From NCBI GenBank assembly GCA_035456465.1, contig DATIDD010000045.1, positions 1-12,206 on the forward strand: a stretch of 12,206 nucleotides of DNA. Direction: 5' to 3'. Below the pieces are notes generated by a model. It was not told the origin of the DNA. It searched no databases and saw nothing but the letters and a program-made list of their open reading frames with translations. This stretch comes from DATHTC01 sp035456465 (GTDB lineage: Bacteria; Actinomycetota; Thermoleophilia; Gaiellales; Gaiellaceae). This document shows, piece after piece, positions 1 to 7,544 of this stretch; positions within the stretch are counted from its first letter, which is position 1, and each line of letters begins with the position of its first letter. The translations under genes were made by a program, and so were the position numbers.

Positions 1-76
1 GAGCGCTCGGGGCCGCCGGCGCGGCGCGGCCGAGGGCGAAGGGGGTGAATCAGGCGGGAGCTACACTCCCCTGCTC
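1..76 (+). other. Upstream intergenic or gene-end segment before mreB
   Basis: No complete gene fits here. Reading from base 1 gives an Arg/Gly/Pro-rich run of 15 codons ending in TGA at 46-48, which could be the tail of an upstream gene entering the window, but nothing identifies it. GGCCGC at 11-16 and GCGGCC at 26-31 could pair across a 9-base loop. No T-tract follows, and such pairs are common by chance at this GC content. The stretch ends in the putative mreB promoter. Confidence 0.3.
62..67 (+). promoter_or_regulatory. Putative -10 box (TACACT) for mreB
   Basis: TACACT lies inside the 10-mer GCTACACTCC (60-69), which recurs exactly at 10510-10519 upstream of rplU. It fits the TANNNT -10 consensus of housekeeping sigma factors. 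No convincing -35 is visible. Transcription would begin at about 74-77, at or just before the ATG at 77, giving a leaderless or nearly leaderless mRNA. This agrees with the absence of a Shine-Dalgarno at normal spacing: the nearest purine run, GGGAG at 56-60, is about 16 bases from the ATG and upstream of the box. Promoter activity is inferred from motif and position. Confidence 0.5.
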
Positions 77-1132
<1,056 letters not shown>

Positions 1133-1139
1133 CGCCGCG

Positions 1140-1613
1140 TCAGTGGTGCCCGTGCCCGCCGTGGTGCGCGTGCACGACGGCGTGACCCTTGCCGCGCGCG
1201 ATCAGCCAGCGGTTCACCGGGAACGCGGCGACCCACGCGACCGCGAGCGCGAACGCGAGGCTGCCCCAGAACAGCGCGTCGCCGAGCCCCGCCTCCATTG
1301 CCCCCGGCACGGCGAGCAGCACGGCGTTGTCGACGAGCTCCATCACCGCGATCGAGAACGTGTCGGCGGCCAGGGCGATCCCGACGACGGCGCCGAGGCC
1401 GAGCCCGGAGCGCAGCAGCGGCACCGACGTGAACGCGTAGCCGAAGAGGAAGGCCAGCACGATCGCGAGCGCGATCGACTCGGCGTTGCCCCAGCCCCAC
1501 CACGTCGCGAGCGCCATGCCGAGCACCTCGCCGACCGCGCAGCCGGTCAGGCAATGGGTCGTCGCCGACGCGGCGAGGCGGTTCAGCGAGGGTGCGTCCG
1601 CTGCGTGCTCCAT
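1140..1613 (-). CDS. DUF4396-type small membrane protein with His-rich tail
   Basis: A 157-residue hydrophobic protein resembling the DUF4396 family, recognised from memory. Function is not established. About four membrane segments are visible (roughly 20-42, 46-66, 73-101, 113-137). Notable elements are H20-C21 and C25 in HCLTGC, followed by GEVLGM; polar and acidic residues within the third hydrophobic region, D84, E92 and D95 (DTFSIAVMELVDN); and FPVNRWLIARGKGH near the end. The last 15 residues contain seven histidines (H144, H148, H150, H151, H154, H156, H157), which suggests metal contact but does not prove it. The ATG has a good ribosome-binding site on the minus strand (GGGAG followed by TGG). 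It lies between mreB and mreC, which are usually adjacent, convergent with the former and divergent from the latter. Its role in wall synthesis, if any, is unknown. Confidence 0.85.
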   Translation of the reverse strand: MEHAADAPSLNRLAASATTHCLTGCAVGEVLGMALATWWGWGNAESIALAIVLAFLFGYAFTSVPLLRSGLGLGAVVGIALAADTFSIAVMELVDNAVLLAVPGAMEAGLGDALFWGSLAFALAVAWVAAFPVNRWLIARGKGHAVVHAHHGGHGHH

Positions 1614-1654
1614 CCACTCTCCCTTCCCGCGGCCGACACCGCCGGAATCTCGTC

Positions 1655-1660
1655 TACCCT
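1655..1660 (+). promoter_or_regulatory. Putative promoter of the mreC-mreD-mrdA-rodA operon (-35 CCGACA, -10 TACCCT)
   Basis: TACCCT at 1655-1660 is preceded at a 16-base spacing by CCGACA (1633-1638), four of six matches to TTGACA. Transcription would start near 1667, about five bases before the GTG of mreC, so the message would be essentially leaderless. The box lies in the 58-base divergent gap between the DUF4396 gene and mreC. On the opposite strand the same bases read TAGGGT, a possible overlapping -10 for the DUF4396 gene. The assignment is by motif and spacing only. Confidence 0.5.
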
Positions 1661-1671
1661 ACGGAAGTCTC

Positions 1672-2610
1672 GTGCCTCGGAACCGGACCGCACGTCTGGC
1701 GGTGCTGGGCTCGTCGGTCCAGCGTGCCGCCGGAGCCAGGTACCCCTCGCGCAGCGCCACCGCCCTGAGGCGGCGGATCGTCGTGGGGCTGCTTGTCGTG
1801 CTCTCGCTCGCGATGATCACGATCACCTTTCGCGAGCGCCCCGGCGGCCCGCTGCACGACGTCCAGAGCGCGGGCGCGACCGCGCTGCGCCCGCTCCAGG
1901 TCGGCGCCGAGCGTGTCGTGCGTCCGTTCCGCGACGCCTACGGCTGGGCCGACGACCTGTTCGCGGCGAAGGGCGACGTCGAGCGCCTCCGCGCGGAGAA
2001 CGAGCGGCTGCGCCAGGAGGCGGTGCAGTACCGCAACGCGTATGCGGAGAACCAGACGCTGCGCGAGTTCCTCGACTACAAGGCGCCGCCGACGTACCCG
2101 GGCGACTTCTCGCCGATCTACGCCGCCGTGATCGGCCACCCACCGACGCAGTTCGAGCAGCAGATCGTGGTCGCGGCCGGAGAGAGCGACGGCGTCCGCG
2201 TCGACGATCCCGTGGTCACCGCCGACGGGCTCGTCGGCCGTGTCACCGGCGTGACGCCGGGCACGGCGCAGGTGACGCTGCTCACCGACGAGTCGACGAA
2301 GGTGTCGGCGCTCGACGTCGACACGGAGGCGACGGGGCTCGTCGAGAACGGCCGCGCCGGGAGCGACTCGGTCGTGCTGAACCGGGTGGAGAAGCGCTAC
2401 GTCGTGTCCGAGGGCGACGAGATCGTCACCGCGGGCTCGCAACGCGGCCAGCTCCCGTCGCTGTTCCCGCGCGGGATCTCGATCGGGCGCGTCTCCTTCG
2501 TCGGGCAGAGCGACACGGACTACTACAAGCGGATTCAGGTGCGCCCGTCGGTCGACTTCGGCTCGCTCGACGCCGTGATCGTGCTCGTGCCCGAGGGCCG
2601 CCGGCGGTGA
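1672..2610 (+). CDS. mreC: Rod shape-determining protein MreC
   Basis: Bitopic membrane protein that links cytoplasmic MreB to periplasmic-side PBP2 and activates the RodA-PBP2 pair. From the GTG at 1672 the product is 312 residues: a basic cytoplasmic N-terminus (1-35), one membrane helix (about 35-53), a coiled coil (about 98-138, with VERLRAENERLRQEA), and the beta-rich MreC domain (about 148-308), including DDPVVTADGLVGRV (178-191) and GSLDAVIVLVPEG near the end. An in-frame ATG at 1486 would extend the protein across the start of the opposite-strand DUF4396 gene and adds no family-like sequence. GTG 1672 follows a promoter-like box and is preferred, although no strong Shine-Dalgarno is present. 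It overlaps mreD by four bases (GTGA). Confidence 0.93.
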   Translation: MPRNRTARLAVLGSSVQRAAGARYPSRSATALRRRIVVGLLVVLSLAMITITFRERPGGPLHDVQSAGATALRPLQVGAERVVRPFRDAYGWADDLFAAKGDVERLRAENERLRQEAVQYRNAYAENQTLREFLDYKAPPTYPGDFSPIYAAVIGHPPTQFEQQIVVAAGESDGVRVDDPVVTADGLVGRVTGVTPGTAQVTLLTDESTKVSALDVDTEATGLVENGRAGSDSVVLNRVEKRYVVSEGDEIVTAGSQRGQLPSLFPRGISIGRVSFVGQSDTDYYKRIQVRPSVDFGSLDAVIVLVPEGRRR

Positions 2611-3137
2611 GCGAGGCGCTCGACGCGCTCAAGCTCGCGGCGCTCGTGCTCGTCGCCGCGGTGATCCAAGTGACGCTCCTCGCCGGCTGGACCGTCGGCG
2701 GCGGCGCCGCCGACCTGCTGCTCGTGACCGTCGTCGCCGTCGCCCTGCTGCGCGGGTCGCTCGCCGGCGCGACCGTCGGCTTCTTCGGCGGGCTCGTCGC
2801 CGACACGGCGACCCTGCAGACGCTCGGCCTGACCTCGCTGCTGCTCACGGTCGCCGGTTACTGGGCGGGCCGCTACGGCGAGACCACCGGGCGCGACCGC
2901 CTGCACGCGCCGCTGGTCTCGGTCGCCGTCGTCACGGTCCTCTACACGGTCGGCGCGCTCGTGCTCCACTTCGTGCTCGGGGACGAGGTGTCGGTCGGGC
3001 GGGTGCTGGGCTCGAGCCTCGTCGCGACCGTCGGCTTCAACGCGCTCCTGACCGTGCCCGTCTTCGCGCTCTGCCGGCGCCTCCTCGGGCCGCCGCCGCG
3101 GCTCGACCGCGCGCGCGAGGTGCAGCTCCTTGCCTGA
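2607..3137 (+). CDS. mreD: Rod shape-determining protein MreD
   Basis: Small polytopic membrane subunit of the elongasome that works with MreC. The 176-residue product is within the usual 160-180 range. Hydrophobic segments lie at about 9-26, 34-49, 52-66, 73-88, 101-123 and 135-157, in keeping with the family's 5-6 helices. TVGFFGGLVADTATLQTLGLTSLL (56-79) is the typical conserved core, in which a G-x-x-x-D segment precedes LG. The start is the GTG at 2607, overlapping the mreC stop as GTGA and preceded by GAGGG (2593-2597) at a 9-base spacing. The reading frame stays open far upstream, but only the part from 2607 looks like MreD. It overlaps the start of mrdA by 8 bases. Confidence 0.9.
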   Translation: MSEALDALKLAALVLVAAVIQVTLLAGWTVGGGAADLLLVTVVAVALLRGSLAGATVGFFGGLVADTATLQTLGLTSLLLTVAGYWAGRYGETTGRDRLHAPLVSVAVVTVLYTVGALVLHFVLGDEVSVGRVLGSSLVATVGFNALLTVPVFALCRRLLGPPPRLDRAREVQLLA

Positions 3138-5121
3138 GCGGCGCTCGCCGTCGCGGCGCTTCCTGCCGCCGGACCCGCGCGTCGCCGAGCCGCACCGGCT
3201 CACGCCGGCCCTCGCGCTGCGGATCGGGATCCTCGGCATGATCGTCCTCGGCGTCTTCGCCGTGCTCTTCCTGCGCCTGTGGGCGCTGCAGGTGCTCTCC
3301 AGCGACCGCTACCTCAATGCGGCGCAGAACAACCAGCTCCGGACGGTCCGGATCCAGGCGCCGCGCGGCCCGATCCTCGACCGCAATGGGCTCGTCGTCG
3401 TCGACAACGCCGCGGGCAGCTCCGTGCAGATCTGGCCGACCGACCTGCCCCGCGACGACGCCGAGCGCCTGGCGGTGCTGCGCCGCGTGGCGAAGGTCGT
3501 CGACGTACCGGTCCGGTGGATGCAGCGGCAGATCGCCAAGCGCGAGGGCGACCCGCTGACGCCGATCGTGGTGAAGCGCGGGATCCACGACGACCAGGTG
3601 AACTACATCGAGGAGCGCCCGGAGGACTTCCGCGGCGTTCGCATCGCAGAGAGCTTCCTCCGCCGGTATCCCTACAAGGCGCTCGGCGCCCAGGTGCTCG
3701 GGCACGTGGGTGAGGTGACGCAGGAGCAGCTCGACGACTCCGACGATCCGACCCTCGCGCTCGGCGACGAGGTGGGCCAGGCGGGCGTGGAGTCGCGCTA
3801 CGACGACTTCCTGCGCGGCCGGACGGGCACGGCCCGGCTCCGCGTCGACTCGCTCGGCCGGCCGCGCGGCAGCCTGCTCCCGTCGCAGGACCCGGTGCCC
3901 GGGTACGCGCTGCGCCTGACGATCGACGTGCGGCTGCAACAGGCCGCGGAGCGCGCCCTGCGCTACGGGATCGAGCAGGCGCTCGCAACGGAGGAGTGGT
4001 ACGCCGACGGCGGCGCGATCGTCGCCATGGACCCGCGGAACGGCCAGATCCTCGCCCTCGCCTCGAACCCGACGTACCGGCCGAGCGTGTTCGTGGGCCG
4101 CGTCGAGCAGCGGAAGCTGGCCGCGGCCGGGCTCACGAACGCGGCCGCGAAGGCGAAGAACTTCCCGGCCCTCAACCGCGCGCTCGCCGGCCAGTACCCG
4201 CCGGGGTCGACGTGGAAGCCGGTGACCGCGCTGGCCGCCATGCAGGAGCACCTGCTCTCGCCGTATGCCTCGCTGCCGTGCACGCCGCTGTTCACCTACA
4301 AGGGCGAGAACGGCGTCGACTACCACTTCCCGAACTGGACGACCGCCTTCGACACCGGGATGACGCTGCCGCAGGCGCTCGAGGCCTCGTGCAACACCTA
4401 CTTCTACGAGATCGGCCGCAAGTTCTACGAGCTCGGGCCGGAGCGCGGCCACCCGTTCCAGGCCTGGGCGAGCCGGTTCGGCTTCGGCGACACCTCCGGC
4501 CTCGACCTCGGCGGCGAGGCCACCGGGCTGCTGCCGACGCCCGAGTGGCGGCGCCGGACCTACGACAACGCGATCGACCGGCTCTGGAAGCCGGGCGACT
4601 CGATCCAGCTCGCGATCGGCCAGAAGGACCTGCTCGTGACGCCGCTGCAGATGACTCGCTTCTACGCGCTCATCGCCAACGGCGGGCGGCTCGTCACGCC
4701 GCGGATCGCGCTGCGGGCCGAGCGCCCCGGCCAGAACGGCGCCGCGGGCGACGTCGTGCGCGCGTTCGCGCCGCCCGCGCCGCAGCCGGTCGGCGTCGAC
4801 CCGGGCGCGCTGGAGGTGGTCCGGCAGGGGCTGTTCCAGGCGACGCACGGCGTCAACGGCACCGCCACCGGCGTGTTCGGCGCGTATCCGGTGAAGATCG
4901 CCGGCAAGACCGGGACGGCGCAGAAGGTCGTCGACGGCGTCGTTCGCGACCAGTCGTGGTGGTGCGGGTTCGCGCCCTACGACAACCCGACGATCGTCGT
5001 CTGCGCGCTGATCGAGAACGGCGGCCACGGCGGCTCCGCGGCGGCGCCGGCGGCGCTGAAGGTGTTCGAGCAGTACTTCCACCAGGAGGCCGGCGCGATC
5101 GCGGCCACGGAGAGCGACTGA
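3130..5121 (+). CDS. mrdA: Penicillin-binding protein 2 (peptidoglycan D,D-transpeptidase, elongasome)
   Basis: Class B transpeptidase that cross-links lateral-wall peptidoglycan and pairs with RodA. The 663-residue protein has a cytoplasmic tail (1-27), one membrane anchor (about 28-54), the dimerisation or pedestal domain beginning with RGPILDRNG (79-87) and including GHVGEV (191-196), and a C-terminal transpeptidase domain. All three active-site motifs are present: S360-T-W-K363 (catalytic Ser360), S420-C-N422 and K593-T-G-T596. The start is TTG at 3130, with GAGG at 3117-3120 nine bases upstream; no ATG or GTG precedes the anchor at a better position. It overlaps mreD by 8 bases and rodA by one base, implying translational coupling. 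The symbol pbpA is also used for this gene in other bacteria. Confidence 0.95.
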   Translation: MPERRSPSRRFLPPDPRVAEPHRLTPALALRIGILGMIVLGVFAVLFLRLWALQVLSSDRYLNAAQNNQLRTVRIQAPRGPILDRNGLVVVDNAAGSSVQIWPTDLPRDDAERLAVLRRVAKVVDVPVRWMQRQIAKREGDPLTPIVVKRGIHDDQVNYIEERPEDFRGVRIAESFLRRYPYKALGAQVLGHVGEVTQEQLDDSDDPTLALGDEVGQAGVESRYDDFLRGRTGTARLRVDSLGRPRGSLLPSQDPVPGYALRLTIDVRLQQAAERALRYGIEQALATEEWYADGGAIVAMDPRNGQILALASNPTYRPSVFVGRVEQRKLAAAGLTNAAAKAKNFPALNRALAGQYPPGSTWKPVTALAAMQEHLLSPYASLPCTPLFTYKGENGVDYHFPNWTTAFDTGMTLPQALEASCNTYFYEIGRKFYELGPERGHPFQAWASRFGFGDTSGLDLGGEATGLLPTPEWRRRTYDNAIDRLWKPGDSIQLAIGQKDLLVTPLQMTRFYALIANGGRLVTPRIALRAERPGQNGAAGDVVRAFAPPAPQPVGVDPGALEVVRQGLFQATHGVNGTATGVFGAYPVKIAGKTGTAQKVVDGVVRDQSWWCGFAPYDNPTIVVCALIENGGHGGSAAAPAALKVFEQYFHQEAGAIAATESD

Positions 5122-6311
5122 TGGACGTCGCGTCCGCCTCGAGGCCGCTGCCGAGCCGGTTCCGCCGCGCCGAGCGCGCGGCCGCGGCGACGACGTTCGT
5201 CCGCAACCTCGACTGGCTGCTGCTCGGCACCGTGGCCGCTCTCGTCGCCTACGGGTTGTGGGCGATCGCCGGGATCACGAAGCACGACGTCGCGGGCAGC
5301 GAGCGCTACTACGTCGTGCGCCAGGGCGTCTACGCCGCGATGGGCGCCGTCGGGCTGCTCGCGGCCCTGCTCGTCCCGGTCGAGCGGCTGCGCGCGCACC
5401 GCCGCACCGTCTTCGCGCTCCTGATCGGGCTGCTCGTGCTGGTGCTCCTCGCCGCCGAGTTCACGCGCGGATCGAAGCGCTGGATCGATCTCGGCTTCTT
5501 CCAGTTCCAGCCCTCGGAGTTCGGCAAGGTGCTGTTCGCGCTCGTGCTCGCCGCCGTCGTCGCGGACGCGGGGAAGCGGATCGGCGAGTGGTCGACGGTC
5601 GTCCGCGCGATCGGCCTCGCGCTCGTGCCGATCGCACTCGTGTTCCTGCAGCCGGACCTCGGTACGACGCTCGTCTACTGCGCTGCGCTGGCGGCCATCC
5701 TGTTCGTCGGCGGCGTTCGCTGGCCGCACCTCTTCGTCCTCGGGTCGGTGGCGGCCCTCGTCGCGGTGGCGCTGCTGTGGGCGCTTCCGGCGGCCGGCGT
5801 CGAGGTGCTGAAGCCGTACCAGACCGAGCGCCTCACGGGGTTCACGAACCCCGACGCCGACCCGAGCGGCTCGACCTACAACGTCAACCAGTCGATCACG
5901 GCCGTCGGCGCGGGCGGCCTGCGCGGCCGTGGCGTCGACGGTGCCACGCAGACGAACCTCGACTACCTGCCCGAGCACGCCACGGACTTCGTGTTCGCGT
6001 CGCTCTCCGAGCAGCGCGGCTTCCTCGGCGCCGCCGCGCTGCTGCTGCTCTACCTGCTGCTGCTCTGGCGTGGGATCCGGATCGTCTCGCTCGCGCCCGA
6101 CGCGTTCTCGATGCTCGTCGCGGCCGGGATCGTGTTCATGCTGCTGTTCCAGATCTTCGTCAACGTCGGGATGACGATGGGCATCGCGCCGGTAACGGGG
6201 ATCCCGCTCCCGTTCCTGTCCGTCGGCGGCTCGTCGATGGTCACGAACCTGATCGCGATGGGGCTGCTCGTCGGCATCCACGCGCGCGGGCGCTCCGCGC
6301 AGCGGCGGTAG
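5121..6311 (+). CDS. rodA: Peptidoglycan glycosyltransferase RodA (SEDS family)
   Basis: Polytopic SEDS polymerase that extends glycan strands from lipid II during elongation, partnered with PBP2. The 396-residue size is typical. Signature segments are GSKRWIDLGFFQFQPSEFGK (117-136), QPDLGTT (177-183), NVNQSITAVGAGGLRGRG (254-271), YLPEHATDFVFA (282-293) and the C-terminal TGIPLPFLSVGGSSM (359-373). By alignment from memory, Asp289 in HATDF corresponds to the catalytic aspartate proposed for RodA. About ten membrane segments can be traced between 32 and 387. ATG 5121 overlaps the mrdA stop (TGATG) and has GGAGAG at 5109-5114, six bases upstream. The first 28 residues form a basic cytoplasmic tail. 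RodA rather than FtsW is supported by the mreCD-PBP2 neighbours. The next gene begins 4 bases downstream. Confidence 0.95.
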   Translation: MDVASASRPLPSRFRRAERAAAATTFVRNLDWLLLGTVAALVAYGLWAIAGITKHDVAGSERYYVVRQGVYAAMGAVGLLAALLVPVERLRAHRRTVFALLIGLLVLVLLAAEFTRGSKRWIDLGFFQFQPSEFGKVLFALVLAAVVADAGKRIGEWSTVVRAIGLALVPIALVFLQPDLGTTLVYCAALAAILFVGGVRWPHLFVLGSVAALVAVALLWALPAAGVEVLKPYQTERLTGFTNPDADPSGSTYNVNQSITAVGAGGLRGRGVDGATQTNLDYLPEHATDFVFASLSEQRGFLGAAALLLLYLLLLWRGIRIVSLAPDAFSMLVAAGIVFMLLFQIFVNVGMTMGIAPVTGIPLPFLSVGGSSMVTNLIAMGLLVGIHARGRSAQRR

Positions 6312-6315
6312 CGCG

Positions 6316-7101
6316 GTGGCCAAGCTGGGTCCGCGTGCGGTCCTCGGGATCGCCCGTGAGGTCGCGGCGGGCGGCGATCCCGGGCACCTCGCCGTGACGG
6401 GGCCCCGCGGCCTCGCCGACGCGCTCCGCAAGGAGCTCGGACGCGGCGCCGACCCCGGCACCGTCCGCGGGGGCCCGATCGAAGGCGCGGCGGCGCTCGT
6501 GCACGTGCTCGCGGCGGCGCCGGACGAGGCGGACCGGGAGCTGCTGAAGGCCGCCGACCGCGCCCGCGTGCCCATCGTCGCCGTGCTGGCGGGCCCGGGC
6601 CTCGACGATCGCGTCCCGTTCGTCCTCGCCACGGACGTCGTCCAGGTCCCGGCGGGCTCCGGCTTCCCCGTCGACCGGATCGCCGAGGTGCTCGCGGCCC
6701 GGCTGGGCGAGCAGGCGACGGGGCTCGCGGCACGCCTCCCCGTCCTGCGCGAGCCGGTCGTCGCGGGCCTGATCGAGCGCTTCGCGCGCATGAACGGCAT
6801 GGTCGGCGCCGCCGTCTTCCTCCGCGGGGCGGACTTCCCCGTGATGACGCTCAACCAGATCCGGATGGTGCTGCGGATCGCGCACGCCTACGGCGTCGAC
6901 GTCGGCCAGGAGCGCGCCCCCGAGGTGCTCGCGACGGTCGGAAGCGGCTACGCGCTCCGCGCGGTGGCGCGCCGCGCGCTCGCCCGCCTGGCGTTCGCCG
7001 GCTGGGCGCTCCGCGGCGCCGTCGGCTACGGCGGCACGCGAGCGGTGGGCGAGGCGGCCCGCCGCTACTTCGCGGAGCGGGCGGGCTCCCGCACGCCGTA
7101 G
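6316..7101 (+). CDS. DUF697-like protein with degenerate GTPase-like N-terminal half
   Basis: A 261-residue protein of unknown function. The C-terminal part (about 145-255) resembles DUF697/YcjF-type domains usually found attached to Era-like GTPases: LNQIRMVLRIAHAYGVDVG (179-197), then a hydrophobic ATVGSGYALRAVARR (206-220) and a Gly/Ala-rich helix ending YGGTRAVGEAARRYF (238-252). The N-terminal part (about 23-132) alternates strands and helices, and VPIVAVLAGP (85-94) sits where a GTPase would carry its NKxD strand. No Walker A GxxxxGK[ST], DxxG or NKxD motif is present, so nucleotide binding is unlikely by the classical mode. Two hydrophobic stretches (about 203-217 and 222-240) could contact membrane. 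GTG 6316 lies 4 bases after rodA with no clear Shine-Dalgarno, implying coupling. Family assignment is from memory and moderate. Confidence 0.72.
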   Translation: MAKLGPRAVLGIAREVAAGGDPGHLAVTGPRGLADALRKELGRGADPGTVRGGPIEGAAALVHVLAAAPDEADRELLKAADRARVPIVAVLAGPGLDDRVPFVLATDVVQVPAGSGFPVDRIAEVLAARLGEQATGLAARLPVLREPVVAGLIERFARMNGMVGAAVFLRGADFPVMTLNQIRMVLRIAHAYGVDVGQERAPEVLATVGSGYALRAVARRALARLAFAGWALRGAVGYGGTRAVGEAARRYFAERAGSRTP

Positions 7102-7119
7102 CCGCCGCCGGGCGGGGCG

Positions 7120-7142
7120 GGCGCCGCGAGGGGCTCCGCGCC
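7120..7142 (+). terminator. Weak stem-loop after the elongasome operon
   Basis: GGCGC (7120-7124) can pair with GCGCC (7138-7142), and GAG/CTC inside the loop can add three pairs. It starts 18 bases past the stop of the DUF697-like gene, a natural place for operon termination. No T-tract follows and the sequence is extremely GC-rich, so this may be chance. Confidence 0.2.
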
Positions 7143-7157
7143 GTCCGATGTCGGTCC

Positions 7158-7163
7158 TACTCT
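7158..7163 (+). promoter_or_regulatory. Putative -10 box (TACTCT) for the 64-aa ORF
   Basis: TACTCT fits the same TACNCT pattern seen before mreB, mreC, the RNase gene and rplU. Transcription would start near 7170, leaving about 26 bases of leader that include the GGAGG ribosome-binding site at 7183-7187. No -35 is recognisable. The evidence is motif and position only. Confidence 0.35.
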
Positions 7164-7195
7164 GCGCAGCGACCACTCCAGTGGAGGTGCGGAAG

Positions 7196-7390
7196 GTGCA
7201 GGACTCGCGCGAAGCCGAGGAGCTGCTGCTGATCGAGGAGGCGGACGCCTGGTTCGAGTACCTCGAGGCGACGCGGGGACAGTCGGAGACACGGTACGGC
7301 GAGGTCGAGCCCTGGGCGTGGAGCCGGCTCAACCAACGCCTCCGCGCCATCCGGGCCCGCCGCGCGCGGCTGCGCCCGGCCGCGGCCTGA
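7196..7390 (+). CDS. Small charged protein of unknown function (64 aa)
   Basis: Not recognised. From GTG 7196 it encodes 64 residues: an acidic N-terminal half (SREAEELLLIEEADAWFEYL, 4-23) likely helical, a middle with TRYGEVEPWAWSRL, and a strongly basic end (RLRAIRARRARLRPAAA). GGAGG at 7183-7187 stands eight bases before the GTG, a near-ideal Shine-Dalgarno, which is why this start is preferred over ATG 7148, GTG 7181 or GTG 7187 in the same frame. A promoter-like TACTCT lies further upstream. No signal peptide or membrane segment is seen. The acidic-helix to basic-tail layout would suit a protein-protein or RNA-binding adaptor, but that is a guess. It sits between the wall operon and the RNase E/G gene on the same strand. 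Confidence 0.6.
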   Translation: MQDSREAEELLLIEEADAWFEYLEATRGQSETRYGEVEPWAWSRLNQRLRAIRARRARLRPAAA

Positions 7391-7396
7391 ACCGCG
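7381..7396 (+). repeat. Inverted repeat spanning the stop codon of the 64-aa ORF
   Basis: CGCGG (7381-7385) and CCGCG (7392-7396) are perfect complements separated by CCTGAA, which contains the TGA stop of the small ORF. The stem is only five pairs and lacks a T-tract. A similar but stronger arrangement occurs at the end of the RNase E/G gene. Confidence 0.3.
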
Positions 7397-7434
7397 CGAG
7401 AGCCTCGCCAGGGGGCGCGCGCCGGAGACGCTGC

Positions 7435-7440
7435 TACCCT
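7435..7440 (+). promoter_or_regulatory. Putative -10 box (TACCCT) for the RNase E/G gene
   Basis: TACCCT lies within GCTACCCTGCCGGTCG (7433-7448), closely similar to GCTACACTCCGGTCG (10510-10524) before rplU. Transcription would start near 7447, giving a leader of about 98 bases whose 5' end falls inside the 7444-7469 stem-loop. No clear -35 is seen. Confidence 0.45.
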
Positions 7441-7443
7441 GCC

Positions 7444-7469
7444 GGTCGAGGATATGGAGTTCCTCGATC
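7444..7469 (+). promoter_or_regulatory. Stem-loop at the 5' end of the RNase E/G leader
   Basis: TCGAGGA (7446-7452) pairs exactly with TCCTCGA (7461-7467). A G-T and a G-C pair extend the stem to nine, with an 8-base loop TATGGAGT. It lies immediately after the putative -10 box and about 75 bases ahead of the TTG start. RNase E is known to control its own mRNA through leader structure in E. coli, so an autoregulatory or 5'-end-protecting role is plausible but inferred. Confidence 0.4.
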
Positions 7470-7544
7470 CCATTACCTGCAGCGCGCTGACGTGCCCGAC
7501 CCTCGGGCCCGACGTCGTGCGCGCGCACGAGAAGGAGATTTCCT

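Noticed and set aside
1486..1671. N-terminal extension of mreC from ATG 1486
   Set aside because: It would overlap the well-supported opposite-strand DUF4396 gene, adds residues unlike any MreC, and lies upstream of the promoter-like box at 1655.
1143..2606. Long open frame running into mreD from upstream
   Set aside because: Arg/Pro-rich shadow of the DUF4396 and mreC regions; MreD-like sequence starts only at the GTG at 2607.
3037..5082. 681-codon antisense frame opposite PBP2, and similar long shadows opposite mreB and rodA
   Set aside because: Arg/Val/His-rich composition typical of out-of-frame GC-rich DNA; the sense strand holds proteins with complete active-site motifs.
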